From assembly GCF_900155885.1 (NCBI RefSeq), contig NZ_FTMB01000006.1, positions 186,001-250,000 on the forward strand: DNA of 64,000 nt, given 5' to 3'. The notes under the pieces were generated by a model. The model ran no database searches, was not told the DNA's origin, and saw nothing but the letters and a program-made list of their open reading frames with translations. A program made the position numbers and the translations under genes. This DNA is from Rhizobium sp. RU20A. GTDB lineage: Bacteria; Pseudomonadota; Alphaproteobacteria; Rhizobiales; Rhizobiaceae. Shown one piece after another: positions 28,509-38,601 of the stretch (positions are counted from its first letter, which is position 1; each line of letters begins with the position of its first letter).

Positions 28509-28593
28509 TTAACCATGCCGCCCCTTCCAAATTGCGCCCTGATCAAAAAAAGCGTGCCGCCTTCAGCCTTTGGTAACCATCCTCGGTAACCAT
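28509..28593 (+). promoter_or_regulatory. Three CtrA-like half-sites upstream of ccrM
   Basis: ttaaccat at 28509-28516, gtaaccat at 28573-28580 and gtaaccat at 28586-28593; the last two are 13 bases apart. TTAACCAT is the CtrA half-site motif known from Caulobacter and rhizobia, and ccrM is a classic CtrA target. The placement, 60-145 bases before the ccrM start, fits a cell-cycle-controlled promoter. Confidence 0.65.
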
Positions 28594-28629
28594 AAGGCAT
28601 CAAAGAAGTTCTGCGTATCCGTTTCCTGA

Positions 28630-29784
<1,155 letters not shown>

Positions 29785-29851
29785 TCAACCAGTTCCCCGC
29801 CAGACCCGACGGCCGGGCCGGTCCCTTGTACCTTCAGTCCCGGAACGGCCG

Positions 29852-29890
29852 AAAGCGCTCGGAGGCAACTCCGGGCGCTTTTTCTGTTTT
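29852..29890 (+). terminator. Intrinsic terminator of ccrM
   Basis: A 12-bp stem (aaagcgctcgga ... tccgggcgcttt, one G-T pair) with a 6-base loop is followed directly by tttctgttttt. It lies 67 bases after the ccrM stop. This is the clearest intrinsic terminator in the window. Confidence 0.85.
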
Positions 29891-29969
29891 TCTGAAAGAC
29901 ACGTCATACGTGGTTCGTTGGGGGGCGGGTCTTCCCGCGCACTGGGCCCCCGATCATGCCCGTAGCCAT

Positions 29970-30111
29970 GGATCCTCGGCTCGGGGCCGAGAATGACGGA
30001 GATCGCGGGCCCGTCGCCACTCGCATTGCGACTGTCGGCGCTGGTCGGAGGTCGCCGATAGGCGAGAGGTCTCCCCACCCACCGTCATCCTCGGGCTTGA
30101 CCCGAGGATCC
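29970..30111. repeat. Intergenic palindrome pair (cgtcatcctcgggc family, diverged)
   Basis: ggatcctcggctcggggccg on the left and ccgtcatcctcgggcttgac on the right are inverse, diverged copies. Together with the ccrM terminator this fills the 392-base gap between the convergent ccrM and NTF2-like genes; no gene is seen there. Confidence 0.7.
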
Positions 30112-30176
30112 ATTCCGAACGTGAAAACAGAGGCTTGAGGAACTCGAACCGAAGCCCTGAAAGCGTCAACGTGTCC

Positions 30177-30551
30177 CTACCGATCCGCGACGATCACCCG
30201 CACGATCAACCCGTCCTCGTCAAAAAACACCGCTTCCTCGCCCGCCCGCGCGATGCGTTCCCCCGTCGAGCGCTTCGTGGCCGTCAGCCGCCAGTCGGCG
30301 TGGGCGGCGAGCGGTGCGACGCGCTCCACCTTGTCATCAACGGCCTGCTGGTCGGGATACTCCGTGAAATAGGCGCGAAAACTGTCGATGACCGCGTCTC
30401 GTCCCGTTACCGTTCCCACACCCGGCGATTCATAGGCGATATCGGCATGGAACATCGCCGCAATCGCCGCAAAATCCTGGGCCTGGATAGCGGCGTGATA
30501 GGCGATCAGCGCCGCCTTGGGATCGAAGGAAAAGACGCGGGTGTCGCTCAT
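30177..30551 (-). CDS. NTF2-like (SnoaL-type) family protein
   Basis: A 124-aa protein with the cone-shaped NTF2-like fold pattern: AALIAYHAAIQAQDFAAIAAMFH, then DIAYESPGVGTVTGRDAVIDSFR. Such proteins are ketosteroid-isomerase-like enzymes or ligand binders; no specific substrate can be assigned. Its ATG overlaps the stop of the upstream HAD gene by 4 bases (ATGA), so the two are co-translated. Confidence 0.85.
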   Translation of the reverse strand: MSDTRVFSFDPKAALIAYHAAIQAQDFAAIAAMFHADIAYESPGVGTVTGRDAVIDSFRAYFTEYPDQQAVDDKVERVAPLAAHADWRLTATKRSTGERIARAGEEAVFFDEDGLIVRVIVADR

Positions 30552-31186
30552 GCCTGGGGCATCTCCTCGGTTTTCAGAAGGCCGTAGGTGGCGAGATCGA
30601 CGCGCAGCGCGGCGGGGTCGGTGAAGAGCACGGCATGCCAGCCGGCGGCTTTCGCGCCTTCGACATTGGCGGGGGCGTCGTCGATGAAGAGCGTGTGGGC
30701 CGGGTCGAGGCCAAAACTCTTCACATGCGTCTCGTAGATCTCGCGCTGCGGCTTGATGAGGCCGATGTCGCCCGACACGGTCACGCCGCGCGGGACTTTA
30801 AGGAAGGGGAAGATCTCCTGCGCCTGCCGGAAGGTGTCGGAGGCGAAGTTGGTCAGCATCGTCACGTCGCGGCCTTCCTCGATGAAGCCGAGCATCAGCG
30901 CAACGCTCTCCTCATAGGCATGCGGCACCATCTCGTGCCAGTGACGGCGGAAGGCGCGGATCTGCTCCTCGCGCTCCGGGTGGTCGGCAAGCAGCAGCGC
31001 CTCGGCCTCGTCCCAGGTGCGGCCGCGGTCCTGTTCGAGGTTCCAGTCATGGGTGCAGACATTGGCGAAGAACCAGGCACGCTCTTCCGCATCGGGGATG
31101 ATGCGCGAGAAGGGCAGGTTGGGATCGTAATGGATCAGCACCTTGCCGATGTCGAAAACGATGTGGCGGATCTCGGCCTCAGCCAT
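30548..31186 (-). CDS. HAD family hydrolase (YihX-like)
   Basis: A 212-aa phosphatase: HIVFDIGKVLIHYDPN (motif I), TMLTNFASDTF (II), GLIKPQREIYE (III) and TLFIDDAPANVEGAKAAGWH (IV). The motif I form and cap resemble YihX-type glucose-1-phosphate phosphatases, but the specificity is unproven. The start at 31186 has aaaggact upstream; the frame is open to 31342. Coupled to the NTF2-like gene. Confidence 0.9.
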   Translation of the reverse strand: MAEAEIRHIVFDIGKVLIHYDPNLPFSRIIPDAEERAWFFANVCTHDWNLEQDRGRTWDEAEALLLADHPEREEQIRAFRRHWHEMVPHAYEESVALMLGFIEEGRDVTMLTNFASDTFRQAQEIFPFLKVPRGVTVSGDIGLIKPQREIYETHVKSFGLDPAHTLFIDDAPANVEGAKAAGWHAVLFTDPAALRVDLATYGLLKTEEMPQA

Positions 31187-31295
31187 GGGCAGTCCTTTCA
31201 TCAGGAGACGCGCCGGGGACGGTGCGTCGGGAACGGTGTGACGTGGCCGGTACCGGCAGGCGTAGCGAATCGCGTCCGCCGCCTTGCCTTCGATA

Positions 31296-32411
31296 TCACC
31301 GGCCCCGCCGGGGCGGAAAGGCGGTCGGTATAGCCGCGGCAATTGCCTTCTTCATGACAGTCGGCAGCGCCTCGCCGGAAAGGTTTTCCACCGGCTCCCA
31401 CCAGCCGTCTACCCCTGTGGGATGCGCATCGATCCGCACCCGGTAGACGGAGAGCCGCAGCTCGAAATGGGTGAAGACATGCACGATGCCGCCGGCCGGC
31501 TCCCAATCGGCAGGGAAGGGGGCGGCGTGCAGGGCGGCGTCGGCGAGAAATCCGTCCCGCGCGCCGTCGTCCGGCGCCTCCGCCACGCGCCAGTCCGTGC
31601 CCGGCACCTCCGTCATGCCGCCGAGCAGGCCGCGCTCCGGCCGCTTGCGCAGGAGCACCGCGCCGTCCTGATCCACCGCCACAAAAGCGGCCCCGATGCG
31701 CACCGGCTTCACACCCTTGCGCGCCTTGACCGGAAAACGCTCCGGATCGTCGTTTGCGAGCGCCAGGCAGGCGCTGTTCAGCGGACAGAGCGCGCAGGCC
31801 GGCCGCTTCGGCGTGCAGATCGTGGCACCCAAGTCCATCATGGCCTGCGCAAAATCGCCGGGCCGCTCGGCCGGCGTGATCTCCGCCACTGCCGCCCGCA
31901 TCACGGTCTTGGCGCCCGGTAGCGGCTGATCGATGAGGCGAAGGCGCGAGATGACACGCTCCACATTGCCGTCCAGCACCGCGGCCTGCCGGTTGAAGGC
32001 AATGGCGGCGATGGCGGCGGCCGTGTAGTCCCCGATGCCCGGCAGCGTCTTCAGCCCCTCCACCGTATCGGGAAACCGCCCGCCATGGTCGGCGGCCACC
32101 ACCTCTGCACATTTCTTGAGGTTGCGGGCCCGCGCGTAATAGCCAAGGCCCGCCCAGGCCTTCATCACGCTCTCCGTCTCCGCCGCCGCCAGATCTTCCA
32201 CCCGCGGCCAGCGGGCGAGAAAGGCGTCGAAATAGGGCTTCACCGCCTGCACCGTTGTCTGCTGCAGCATCACCTCCGACAGCCAGACGCGGTAGGGATC
32301 GGCCCTGATACCCGCCGCCTGCTCCGGCGGCGTGACGCGCCAGGGCAGGCTGCGATGATGCCGGTCGTACCAGGAAAGAAGGGCGGACGCGATGGTGGGG
32401 GATGCGGGCAT
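31296..32411 (-). CDS. mutY: A/G-specific adenine DNA glycosylase
   Basis: Removes adenine mispaired with 8-oxoguanine. The 371-aa protein has the catalytic Glu in SEVMLQQTTV, the helix-hairpin-helix LPGIGDYTAAAI with the Asp in VLDGNVERVISRL, and the [4Fe-4S] cluster Cys-x6-Cys-x2-Cys-x5-Cys (CTPKRPACALCPLNSAC). A C-terminal NUDIX-like 8-oxoG-sensing domain follows, containing LLRKRPERGLLGGMTEVPGT. ATG 32411 has aggac upstream. The neighbouring DUF721 and dsbA genes match the usual rhizobial mutY locus. Confidence 0.95.
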   Translation of the reverse strand: MPASPTIASALLSWYDRHHRSLPWRVTPPEQAAGIRADPYRVWLSEVMLQQTTVQAVKPYFDAFLARWPRVEDLAAAETESVMKAWAGLGYYARARNLKKCAEVVAADHGGRFPDTVEGLKTLPGIGDYTAAAIAAIAFNRQAAVLDGNVERVISRLRLIDQPLPGAKTVMRAAVAEITPAERPGDFAQAMMDLGATICTPKRPACALCPLNSACLALANDDPERFPVKARKGVKPVRIGAAFVAVDQDGAVLLRKRPERGLLGGMTEVPGTDWRVAEAPDDGARDGFLADAALHAAPFPADWEPAGGIVHVFTHFELRLSVYRVRIDAHPTGVDGWWEPVENLSGEALPTVMKKAIAAAIPTAFPPRRGR

Positions 32412-32452
32412 TGAGGTCCTGTGATGCTGACGTCGGCAGGTGGCGTACGGCA

Positions 32453-32628
32453 CCCCCCTGTGCCCTGCCGGGCATCTCCTCCGCAAGGGGGAGATCGGAT
32501 GTGGCACTGTCTCATCCCTTACGCGTGCGCAAGGCAAGCGGTTTTCTCCGCCTTCCGAGTTCCGTCAAGCCCCGCCCCCAGCCAATCTCCCCACATGTGG
32601 GGGAGATGCCCGGCAGGGCAGAGGGGGT
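32453..32628. repeat. RIME-like inverted pair of palindromes in the mutY/DUF721 divergent promoter
   Basis: The same unit as at 5563-5734: ccccctgtgccctgccgggc at the left and the inverse, gcccggcagggcagaggggg, at the right, each with a ctcc/ggag hairpin. It occupies most of the 307 bases between two divergent genes, so it must sit upstream of one or both promoters. Confidence 0.82.
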
Positions 32629-32718
32629 TAAGCCGCGGTCTGCGAAACAACCGACGACACCCCGCCCCAAACTGCGCTATATAACCTGTCAGTCACCCGA
32701 AACACGGAAACGACCCAC

Positions 32719-33234
32719 GTGAATGAAACGAGGAAACCGGGACGAAGGCCCCGCGGCGCAGCGCAGATCGGCGAGATCGCCAATCGTCTCGTCGATCCCG
32801 TGCTCGCCCGCCGCGCCGGCATTTCCACCGAGCTCATCGGCGTCTGGGACGAGATCGCCGGCGAAAGCTTTGCCGATTGCACGCGGCCCGAAAAGATCGC
32901 GTGGCCGCGCCGCATCTCCGAGGGCGAGCCGGATGGCGGCTACGAGCCGGGTGTGCTGACGGTCGCCTGCGAAGGCGCGCGCGCGCTTTTCCTCACTCAC
33001 CGGCAGGGCGAACTCATTCAGCGCATCAACGGCTTCTTCGGCTTCCCCGCCATCTCCCGCCTGCGCATCGTGCAAAAACCCGTTTCCACCGCCGCCCGCC
33101 GCCCGCGCATGCGCCCGCTGACCGGCGAGAAGGCGGCACGCCTGAAGGACATGACCGACGGTATCGAAAACGAGGCCCTGAAGGCGGCGCTGACACGGCT
33201 CGGCACGGGCGTGATGCAGAAGCGGGGGCGGTGA
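32719..33234 (+). CDS. DUF721 family protein
   Basis: A 171-aa protein starting at GTG 32719 (MNETRKPGRRPRGAAQIGEI). LIGVWDEIAGESFADCTRPEKI and TVACEGARALFLTHRQGELIQRIN are typical of DUF721 (DciA-related). DciA-type proteins load the replicative helicase in many bacteria, so a role in replication initiation is possible. This family relation was not verified here. It is divergent from mutY and upstream of dsbA-smc, a conserved rhizobial order. Confidence 0.85.
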   Translation: MNETRKPGRRPRGAAQIGEIANRLVDPVLARRAGISTELIGVWDEIAGESFADCTRPEKIAWPRRISEGEPDGGYEPGVLTVACEGARALFLTHRQGELIQRINGFFGFPAISRLRIVQKPVSTAARRPRMRPLTGEKAARLKDMTDGIENEALKAALTRLGTGVMQKRGR

Positions 33235-33307
33235 GGGGGGCGACCGTGCTTGCCAAATGTGCCGCGGCGTCCGATATTTCGAAAAGACAGTCAGCGAGGT
33301 TCCGGCG

Positions 33308-33559
33308 ATGGCAAATGTCAGCTTGAAAGCGGCCAAGGCGAGCTTCTCCGAATTGATCGAAGAGGCTGCGGCGGGCGAGTTTGTGACGATCACCCGTGAT
33401 GGAATGCCGGCCGCCGTTCTCGTGAGCGTTGAGGCCGCCGAAGAGGCAAGGCGTGCCATGGCAAAGCCGAAGAAAAGCTTTGCCGATTTGCTGCTCGCCT
33501 TCCCTGGCGGTATCGAGTTCGAGCGCGACCAGACCCCCGTTCGGGATATCGATGTTTGA
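33308..33559 (+). CDS. Phd/YefM-type antitoxin
   Basis: An 83-aa protein starting MANVSLKAAKASFSELIEEA and containing FVTITRDGMPAAVLVSVEAA, the Phd/YefM DNA-binding fold. The C-terminal arm (KSFADLLLAFPGGIEFER) would wrap the toxin. The frame is open upstream to 33257, but the ATG at 33308 gives the normal length. It overlaps the toxin gene by 4 bases. Confidence 0.9.
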   Translation: MANVSLKAAKASFSELIEEAAAGEFVTITRDGMPAAVLVSVEAAEEARRAMAKPKKSFADLLLAFPGGIEFERDQTPVRDIDV

Positions 33560-34233
33560 GCGGCTTTCTGCTGGATACCAACGTCCTGTCGTGCCTGGCG
33601 CCGGATAAGCCACCCATTTCCGCTCCAGCCCGGGACTGGTTCAGAGTGGAGGCCAATGCCGGGCGTCTCTTTCTCTCTGCCATGACCTTTCTTGAAATCG
33701 AACAGGGACTGCGGTCCTTGGCCCGTCGCGGCGCAGTCGGTCGGTATCAGGCATTGCTGGACTGGTTGGAGGCCGTCGACGACGGGTACCGCGAACGTGT
33801 TCTGCCTTTGAATGCGACAGTCGCCCGGCTTGCGGGGGTGATGAGCGAAGCCGCAAAAGCCAAGGGCGTCCATCCCGGACTACCCGACATCATCATTGCG
33901 GCGACCGCCCGCGCCCACGACCTGACGCTGGTGACACTCAACCGAAAGCACTTTCACCCGCTCGGTTTTATCGAAGATCTACCACCGGCCCTGCAATCCC
34001 TGCGCAGCCGGAAACGACAGTCTTGCCGCTTCGCCCTCACAAGGTCACATTTGTTTGAACTTTTTCCCCGGTGGGTGCCTTGTTGGCGAAACAAAGCCGT
34101 ATTATCGCAGGGAACCTCGGAACTTACCTTTGCAGGAACCCTCGATCATGTCCGACCTCATCCTGACCAAGCGCCGTCTTCTCGGTGGTATTGCCCTTGT
34201 CGCTGCCGGCGGCGTGCTGGCGGCCTGCAATGA
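33556..34233 (+). CDS. PIN-domain (VapC-type) toxin with read-through C-terminus
   Basis: A PIN-domain RNase: FLLDTNVLSCLAP (first Asp), FLSAMTFLEIEQGL (Glu) and HPGLPDIIIAATARAHDLTLVTLN (Asp pair). The start is TTG 33556, overlapping the antitoxin stop (TTGA). Typical VapC proteins end near residue 140, here after FIEDLPPAL, but no stop occurs and the frame runs to residue 225, past the start of dsbA at 34148. The tail is Arg/Cys-rich and unlike any domain, so the 3' end is probably mutated or the ancestral stop was lost. Confidence 0.82.
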   Translation: MSGFLLDTNVLSCLAPDKPPISAPARDWFRVEANAGRLFLSAMTFLEIEQGLRSLARRGAVGRYQALLDWLEAVDDGYRERVLPLNATVARLAGVMSEAAKAKGVHPGLPDIIIAATARAHDLTLVTLNRKHFHPLGFIEDLPPALQSLRSRKRQSCRFALTRSHLFELFPRWVPCWRNKAVLSQGTSELTFAGTLDHVRPHPDQAPSSRWYCPCRCRRRAGGLQ

Positions 34234-34885
34234 CAAGGAGGCTGCCGATGCCTCCGGCGGCAAGACCGGCATTGACGGCGCCGACATCGATCCGGTCCAG
34301 ACCTCCGCGACAGCGCAGGAGCTGCCGCAGCCGGAAGGCGATGTGGACATGACGAAGCTGCTGGAGCCCGGCCCGCTGCCGGAAGAAGCCCTCGGGAAGG
34401 CCGACGCCCCGATCACCGTCGTCGAATACATGTCGATGACCTGCCCGCACTGCGCGCATTTCCACAACACCACCTTCGAGCCGATCAAGGAAAAGTACAT
34501 CGACACGGGCAAGGTGCGGTTCATCATCCGCGAATTCCCCTTCGATCCGCGCGCGGCGGCCGCCTTCATGCTGGCGCGCTGCGCGCCCGAGGGCCAGTAT
34601 TTCCCGATGGTCTCCATGCTCTTCAAGCAGCAGCAGCAATGGGCGACGGCGGAAAACGGCCGCGATGCGCTGCTGCAGATGTCGAAGCTCGCCGGCTTCA
34701 GCCAGCAGACCTTCGAGGAATGCCTGACGAACCAGAAGCTGCTCGACGACGTCAACGCCGTCATGCAGCGCGGCAACAAGGATTTTGGCGTCAATTCCAC
34801 GCCGACCTTCTTCATCAACGGCAAGAAATACTCGGGCGACATGTCCGTCGAGGCCATGTCCGGCATCTTCGACGCGCTGCTGTAA
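34148..34885 (+). CDS. DsbA family thioredoxin-fold lipoprotein
   Basis: A 245-aa protein starting MSDLILTKRRLLGGIALVAA, with twin-Arg-like basic residues and the lipobox GVLAAC (Cys at about residue 28). A linker is followed by the DsbA domain with the active site MTCPHCAHFHN and the cis-Pro loop VNSTPTFFINGKKYSG. It is a predicted periplasmic disulfide oxidoreductase. It lies between DUF721 and smc, as in other rhizobia, but a toxin-antitoxin pair has been inserted upstream. Confidence 0.92.
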   Translation: MSDLILTKRRLLGGIALVAAGGVLAACNDKEAADASGGKTGIDGADIDPVQTSATAQELPQPEGDVDMTKLLEPGPLPEEALGKADAPITVVEYMSMTCPHCAHFHNTTFEPIKEKYIDTGKVRFIIREFPFDPRAAAAFMLARCAPEGQYFPMVSMLFKQQQQWATAENGRDALLQMSKLAGFSQQTFEECLTNQKLLDDVNAVMQRGNKDFGVNSTPTFFINGKKYSGDMSVEAMSGIFDALL

Positions 34886-34955
34886 GAAGGCAGACGGTTT
34901 TCCCTTGTCCCGCTCGCTGACGGGAAGAGGGTGTGACGCGGATTGCCCGAAGCGC

Positions 34956-35042
34956 CGTCATCCTCGGGCTTGACCCGAGGATGTACGCCTCACTCTCAGC
35001 GGTCGCCGCATGGATGCTCGGGGCAAGCCCGAGCATGACGGC
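34956..35042. repeat. Intergenic palindrome pair (cgtcatcctcgggc family)
   Basis: cgtcatcctcgggcttgacc and the inverse gggcaagcccgagcatgacg are separated by about 40 bases. It lies between dsbA and smc, 95 bases before the smc start. Confidence 0.82.
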
Positions 35043-35136
35043 GGAGGAGGATGGCGCGTCGCAATGCGCTGGCGCGCCACCGCCACCGCCGCGCGCCCCT
35101 TTTGCCTTCCACCGCAAGGCTTGCTAGGTGTTGCCC

Positions 35137-38100
35137 ATGAAGTTCACCAAGCTACGCCTCCTCGGCTTCAAATCCTTCGTCGAGCCCGCCGAATTCGTCA
35201 TCGAGCGGGGCCTGACGGGCGTGGTCGGGCCGAATGGCTGCGGCAAGTCGAACCTCGTCGAGGCGCTGCGCTGGGTGATGGGGGAAAACTCCTACAAGAA
35301 CATGCGCGCCTCGGGCATGGACGACGTGATCTTCTCCGGCTCCGGCAATCGCCCGGCCCGCAACACGGCCGAAGTCGGCCTCTTCCTCGACAATGCCGAC
35401 CGCACCGCGCCTGCCGCCTTCAACGATGCCGACGAGATCCAGGTAACGCGCCGCATCGAGCGCGAGCAGGGCTCGGTCTACCGCATCAACGGCAAGGAAG
35501 CCCGCGCCAAAGATGTGCAACTGCTCTTTGCCGATGCCTCCACCGGCGCCCGCTCGCCCTCCATGGTGGGGCAGGGGCGCATCGGCGAGCTGATCGCCGC
35601 AAAGCCCCAGGCGCGCCGGCAACTGCTGGAAGAAGCCGCCGGCATTTCCGGCCTGCATTCGCGCCGCCACGAGGCGGAGCTGCGCCTGCGCGGTGCCGAG
35701 ACCAACCTTGAGCGTCTCGAGGACGTCACGAGCCAGCTCGAAAGCCAGATCGAGAGCCTGAAGCGCCAGTCGCGGCAGGCCAATCGCTTCAAGGCGCTCT
35801 CGGCCGATATCCGCCGCAACGAGGCGATCCTGCTGCACATTCGCTGGATGCAGGCCAAGGAGGCCGAAGCCGAGGCCGACAGCCAGCTGAACCAGATCAC
35901 GTCGCTGACCGCCGAGAAGGCGCAGGCCCAGATGAATGCGGCCAAGCACCAGGCGGTCGTGGCGCTGCGCCTGCCGGAGCTGCGCGAGGAAGAGGCGAAA
36001 GCCGCCGCCGCCCTGCAACGTCTGCAGATCGCCGGGCGGCAGCTGGAGGAGGATGCCGGCCGCATCCTCAAGCGCCGCGACGAGTTGCAGCGCCGGCTGG
36101 CCCAGCTTGCCGAAGACATCCGCCGCGAAGAGCGTCTGGCCGCCGACAATGCCGGCAGCCTGGAGCGTCTCGACCGGGAGGAGGCCGAACTGGCCGATTT
36201 CCTCGCCGATGCCGGGGATGCGGCCATCGAGGCGCAGGAGCGGCTGGGCGAAGCCAGCGAGAAGCTCGCCGAAAGCGAACGGCGCCTGGCGCTTGCCACC
36301 GCCGAGCGCGCCGAGGCGCAGGCGCTGCGCAATCAGGTGGAACGGCGCATGCGCGACCTTTCCGATCGCCGCGCCCGGCTCGATCGCCAGCTTTCCACCG
36401 AGCGCTCGGATCTCGAGGCCCTCGACGAAAAGCTCGCCGTCATGCCCGATCCCGAGGAGCGCCGCGAGGCGGTGGAGGCGGCTGAAGGCGCCATCGAGAC
36501 CGCCGAGGAAACGCTTGGTGCCATCGAGGATGCGCTGTCCGCTGCCCGTGCCGATGAAGCGGCCGCCCGTCCGCCGGTGGACCGGGCCCGCGCCGAGGCC
36601 AATGCGCTGGAGACCGAAGCCCGCACCATCCGCCGCATGCTGGAGGCCGTCGCCGGTGCGGGGGCTGCAACGCCCGTCGTCGACGCGATCGTTGTTGACC
36701 GCGGCTTCGAAACCGCACTCGGCGCTGCCCTGGGAGATGGCCTCGAAGCGCCGCTAGATGAGGCCGCCCCCGCCCACTGGCGCATGCCGGGCGATGGCGC
36801 GGACGATCCGGCCCTGCCGGAGGGTGTCACCCCGCTCGCCACCCATGTGCGCGGCCCGGCCGAGCTTTCCCGGGTGCTGGCCCAGATCGGCCTTGTCGCC
36901 GACGAAGCGGAAGCCGCGCGGCTGCAGCGCTCCCTGTCTGCCGGTCAGGTGCTCGTCACCCGCGACGGCGCCGTCTTCCGCTGGGATGGACACGTGGCCG
37001 GCGCCGACGCGCCGAGTGCGGCCGCCCTCCGGCTCGGCCAGAAGAACCGGCTGAAGGAGCTGGAAGCCGAAATCGAAGAGGCGGGCGCCCGCGTCGAGAC
37101 GGCGGAGGAGGCACTGGCCGCCGCCGGCGAACGTGTGCGCCGCGAGGACGAGCGCCTGCGCCTTGCCCGCGACGAGATGCGCCTTCTGCAACGCCGCGTC
37201 ACGGAAGCCCGCGAGGCGCTCGCCGCCGCCGAGCGTGCCGCCGGTGACCTGATGCGCCGCCGCGCCGTCGCTGCCGAAGCCCTCTCGCGCACGCAGGCGC
37301 AGGCCGAGGAACTGGCGGAGGAGACCGAGGAGGCCGCCGCCGCGCTTGCCGATGCGCCTGATCTCACCGACCTCGACCTGCAACTGCGCGTGTTGACCGC
37401 CGAAGTTGCGACCGACCGCGCGGCGGTCGCAGAGGCGCGCGCCGCCTATGACGGTCTTGCCCGCGAAAACGAGGCGCGCCGCCGCCGCATCGCCGCCATC
37501 ACCCTTGAGCGCGAGACCTGGAAAGTGCGCGCGGCGAGCGCCGCCGAGCAGGTGGAGACGCTGCGCGAGCGCGAGGCCGAGGCGCGCGAGGAGCTGGAAG
37601 AGTTGCTCGACGCCCCCGACGCCTTCGAGGACCAGCGCCGTGCCTTGATGGCGGAACTGTCGAAAGCCGAGGCCGTGCGTCGCGAGGCCGGCGACCGGCT
37701 GGCCGAGGCCGACACGCGGGTGCGCGAGGCCGACCGCCTTGCGACGCTTGCCCTTTCCGAACTTGCAGAGGTGCGCGAGCGGCGCGGCCGCGCCGAAGAG
37801 CGCCTGCTGTCCAGCCGCGAAAAGCGCATCGAGGCCGAGGCCCGCATTCGCGACACCGTGCAATGCGCCCCGCAGGAGATCATCCGCCTGACGGGGCTGA
37901 CGCCCGAAGCGCCGCTGCCCGACCTCAGGAACATCGAGCGCGAGGTGGACCGTCTCAAGATGGAGCGCGAGCGCCTCGGCCCCGTCAACCTGCGTGCCGA
38001 GGAAGAACAGAAAGAGCTCTCGGACCGTCTGAGCGCGCTCAACACCGAGCGGGAAGACATTATCGAGGCGATCCGCAAGCTGCGCGCCGCCATCCAGAAC

Positions 38101-38601
38101 CTCAACCGCGAGGGAAGGGAGCGGCTGCTGGCGGCCTTCGATGTCGTCAACGTGCAGTTCCAGCGCCTCTTCACCCACCTCTTCAATGGCGGCACGGCCG
38201 AGCTTCAGCTGATCGAGAGCGAGGATCCGCTCGAAGCCGGTCTCGAAATCCTGGCGCGCCCGCCGGGCAAGAAGCCGCAGACCATGACGCTGCTCTCCGG
38301 CGGCGAGCAGGCGCTGACCGCCATGGCGCTGATCTTCGCCGTCTTCCTCACCAATCCCGCGCCGATCTGCGTGCTGGACGAGGTGGATGCGCCGCTCGAC
38401 GACCACAATGTGGAGCGCTATTGCAACCTGATGGACGAAATGGCGGCCTCCACCGAAACCCGCTTCGTCATCATCACCCACAACCCCATCACCATGGCCC
38501 GCATGAACCGCCTCTACGGCGTCACCATGGCCGAACAGGGCGTCAGCCAACTCGTCAGCGTCGACCTCCAGACGGCGGAGCGGCTGCGCGAGGCGGTGTG
38601 A
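35137..38601 (+). CDS. smc: Chromosome segregation protein SMC
   Basis: An 1154-aa condensin ATPase that organises and segregates the chromosome. The Walker A GPNGCGKSN (about residue 32) and Q-loop region are at the N-terminus. Long coiled coils rich in Glu/Ala/Arg flank a hinge at about residues 500-640. The signature LLSGGEQALTAMALIFA and Walker B PICVLDEVDAPLDDHNV are at the C-terminus. ATG 35137 (MKFTKLRLLGFKSF) is the conventional start; an upstream GTG at 35128 is possible. Confidence 0.97.
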   Translation: MKFTKLRLLGFKSFVEPAEFVIERGLTGVVGPNGCGKSNLVEALRWVMGENSYKNMRASGMDDVIFSGSGNRPARNTAEVGLFLDNADRTAPAAFNDADEIQVTRRIEREQGSVYRINGKEARAKDVQLLFADASTGARSPSMVGQGRIGELIAAKPQARRQLLEEAAGISGLHSRRHEAELRLRGAETNLERLEDVTSQLESQIESLKRQSRQANRFKALSADIRRNEAILLHIRWMQAKEAEAEADSQLNQITSLTAEKAQAQMNAAKHQAVVALRLPELREEEAKAAAALQRLQIAGRQLEEDAGRILKRRDELQRRLAQLAEDIRREERLAADNAGSLERLDREEAELADFLADAGDAAIEAQERLGEASEKLAESERRLALATAERAEAQALRNQVERRMRDLSDRRARLDRQLSTERSDLEALDEKLAVMPDPEERREAVEAAEGAIETAEETLGAIEDALSAARADEAAARPPVDRARAEANALETEARTIRRMLEAVAGAGAATPVVDAIVVDRGFETALGAALGDGLEAPLDEAAPAHWRMPGDGADDPALPEGVTPLATHVRGPAELSRVLAQIGLVADEAEAARLQRSLSAGQVLVTRDGAVFRWDGHVAGADAPSAAALRLGQKNRLKELEAEIEEAGARVETAEEALAAAGERVRREDERLRLARDEMRLLQRRVTEAREALAAAERAAGDLMRRRAVAAEALSRTQAQAEELAEETEEAAAALADAPDLTDLDLQLRVLTAEVATDRAAVAEARAAYDGLARENEARRRRIAAITLERETWKVRAASAAEQVETLREREAEAREELEELLDAPDAFEDQRRALMAELSKAEAVRREAGDRLAEADTRVREADRLATLALSELAEVRERRGRAEERLLSSREKRIEAEARIRDTVQCAPQEIIRLTGLTPEAPLPDLRNIEREVDRLKMERERLGPVNLRAEEEQKELSDRLSALNTEREDIIEAIRKLRAAIQNLNREGRERLLAAFDVVNVQFQRLFTHLFNGGTAELQLIESEDPLEAGLEILARPPGKKPQTMTLLSGGEQALTAMALIFAVFLTNPAPICVLDEVDAPLDDHNVERYCNLMDEMAASTETRFVIITHNPITMARMNRLYGVTMAEQGVSQLVSVDLQTAERLREAV

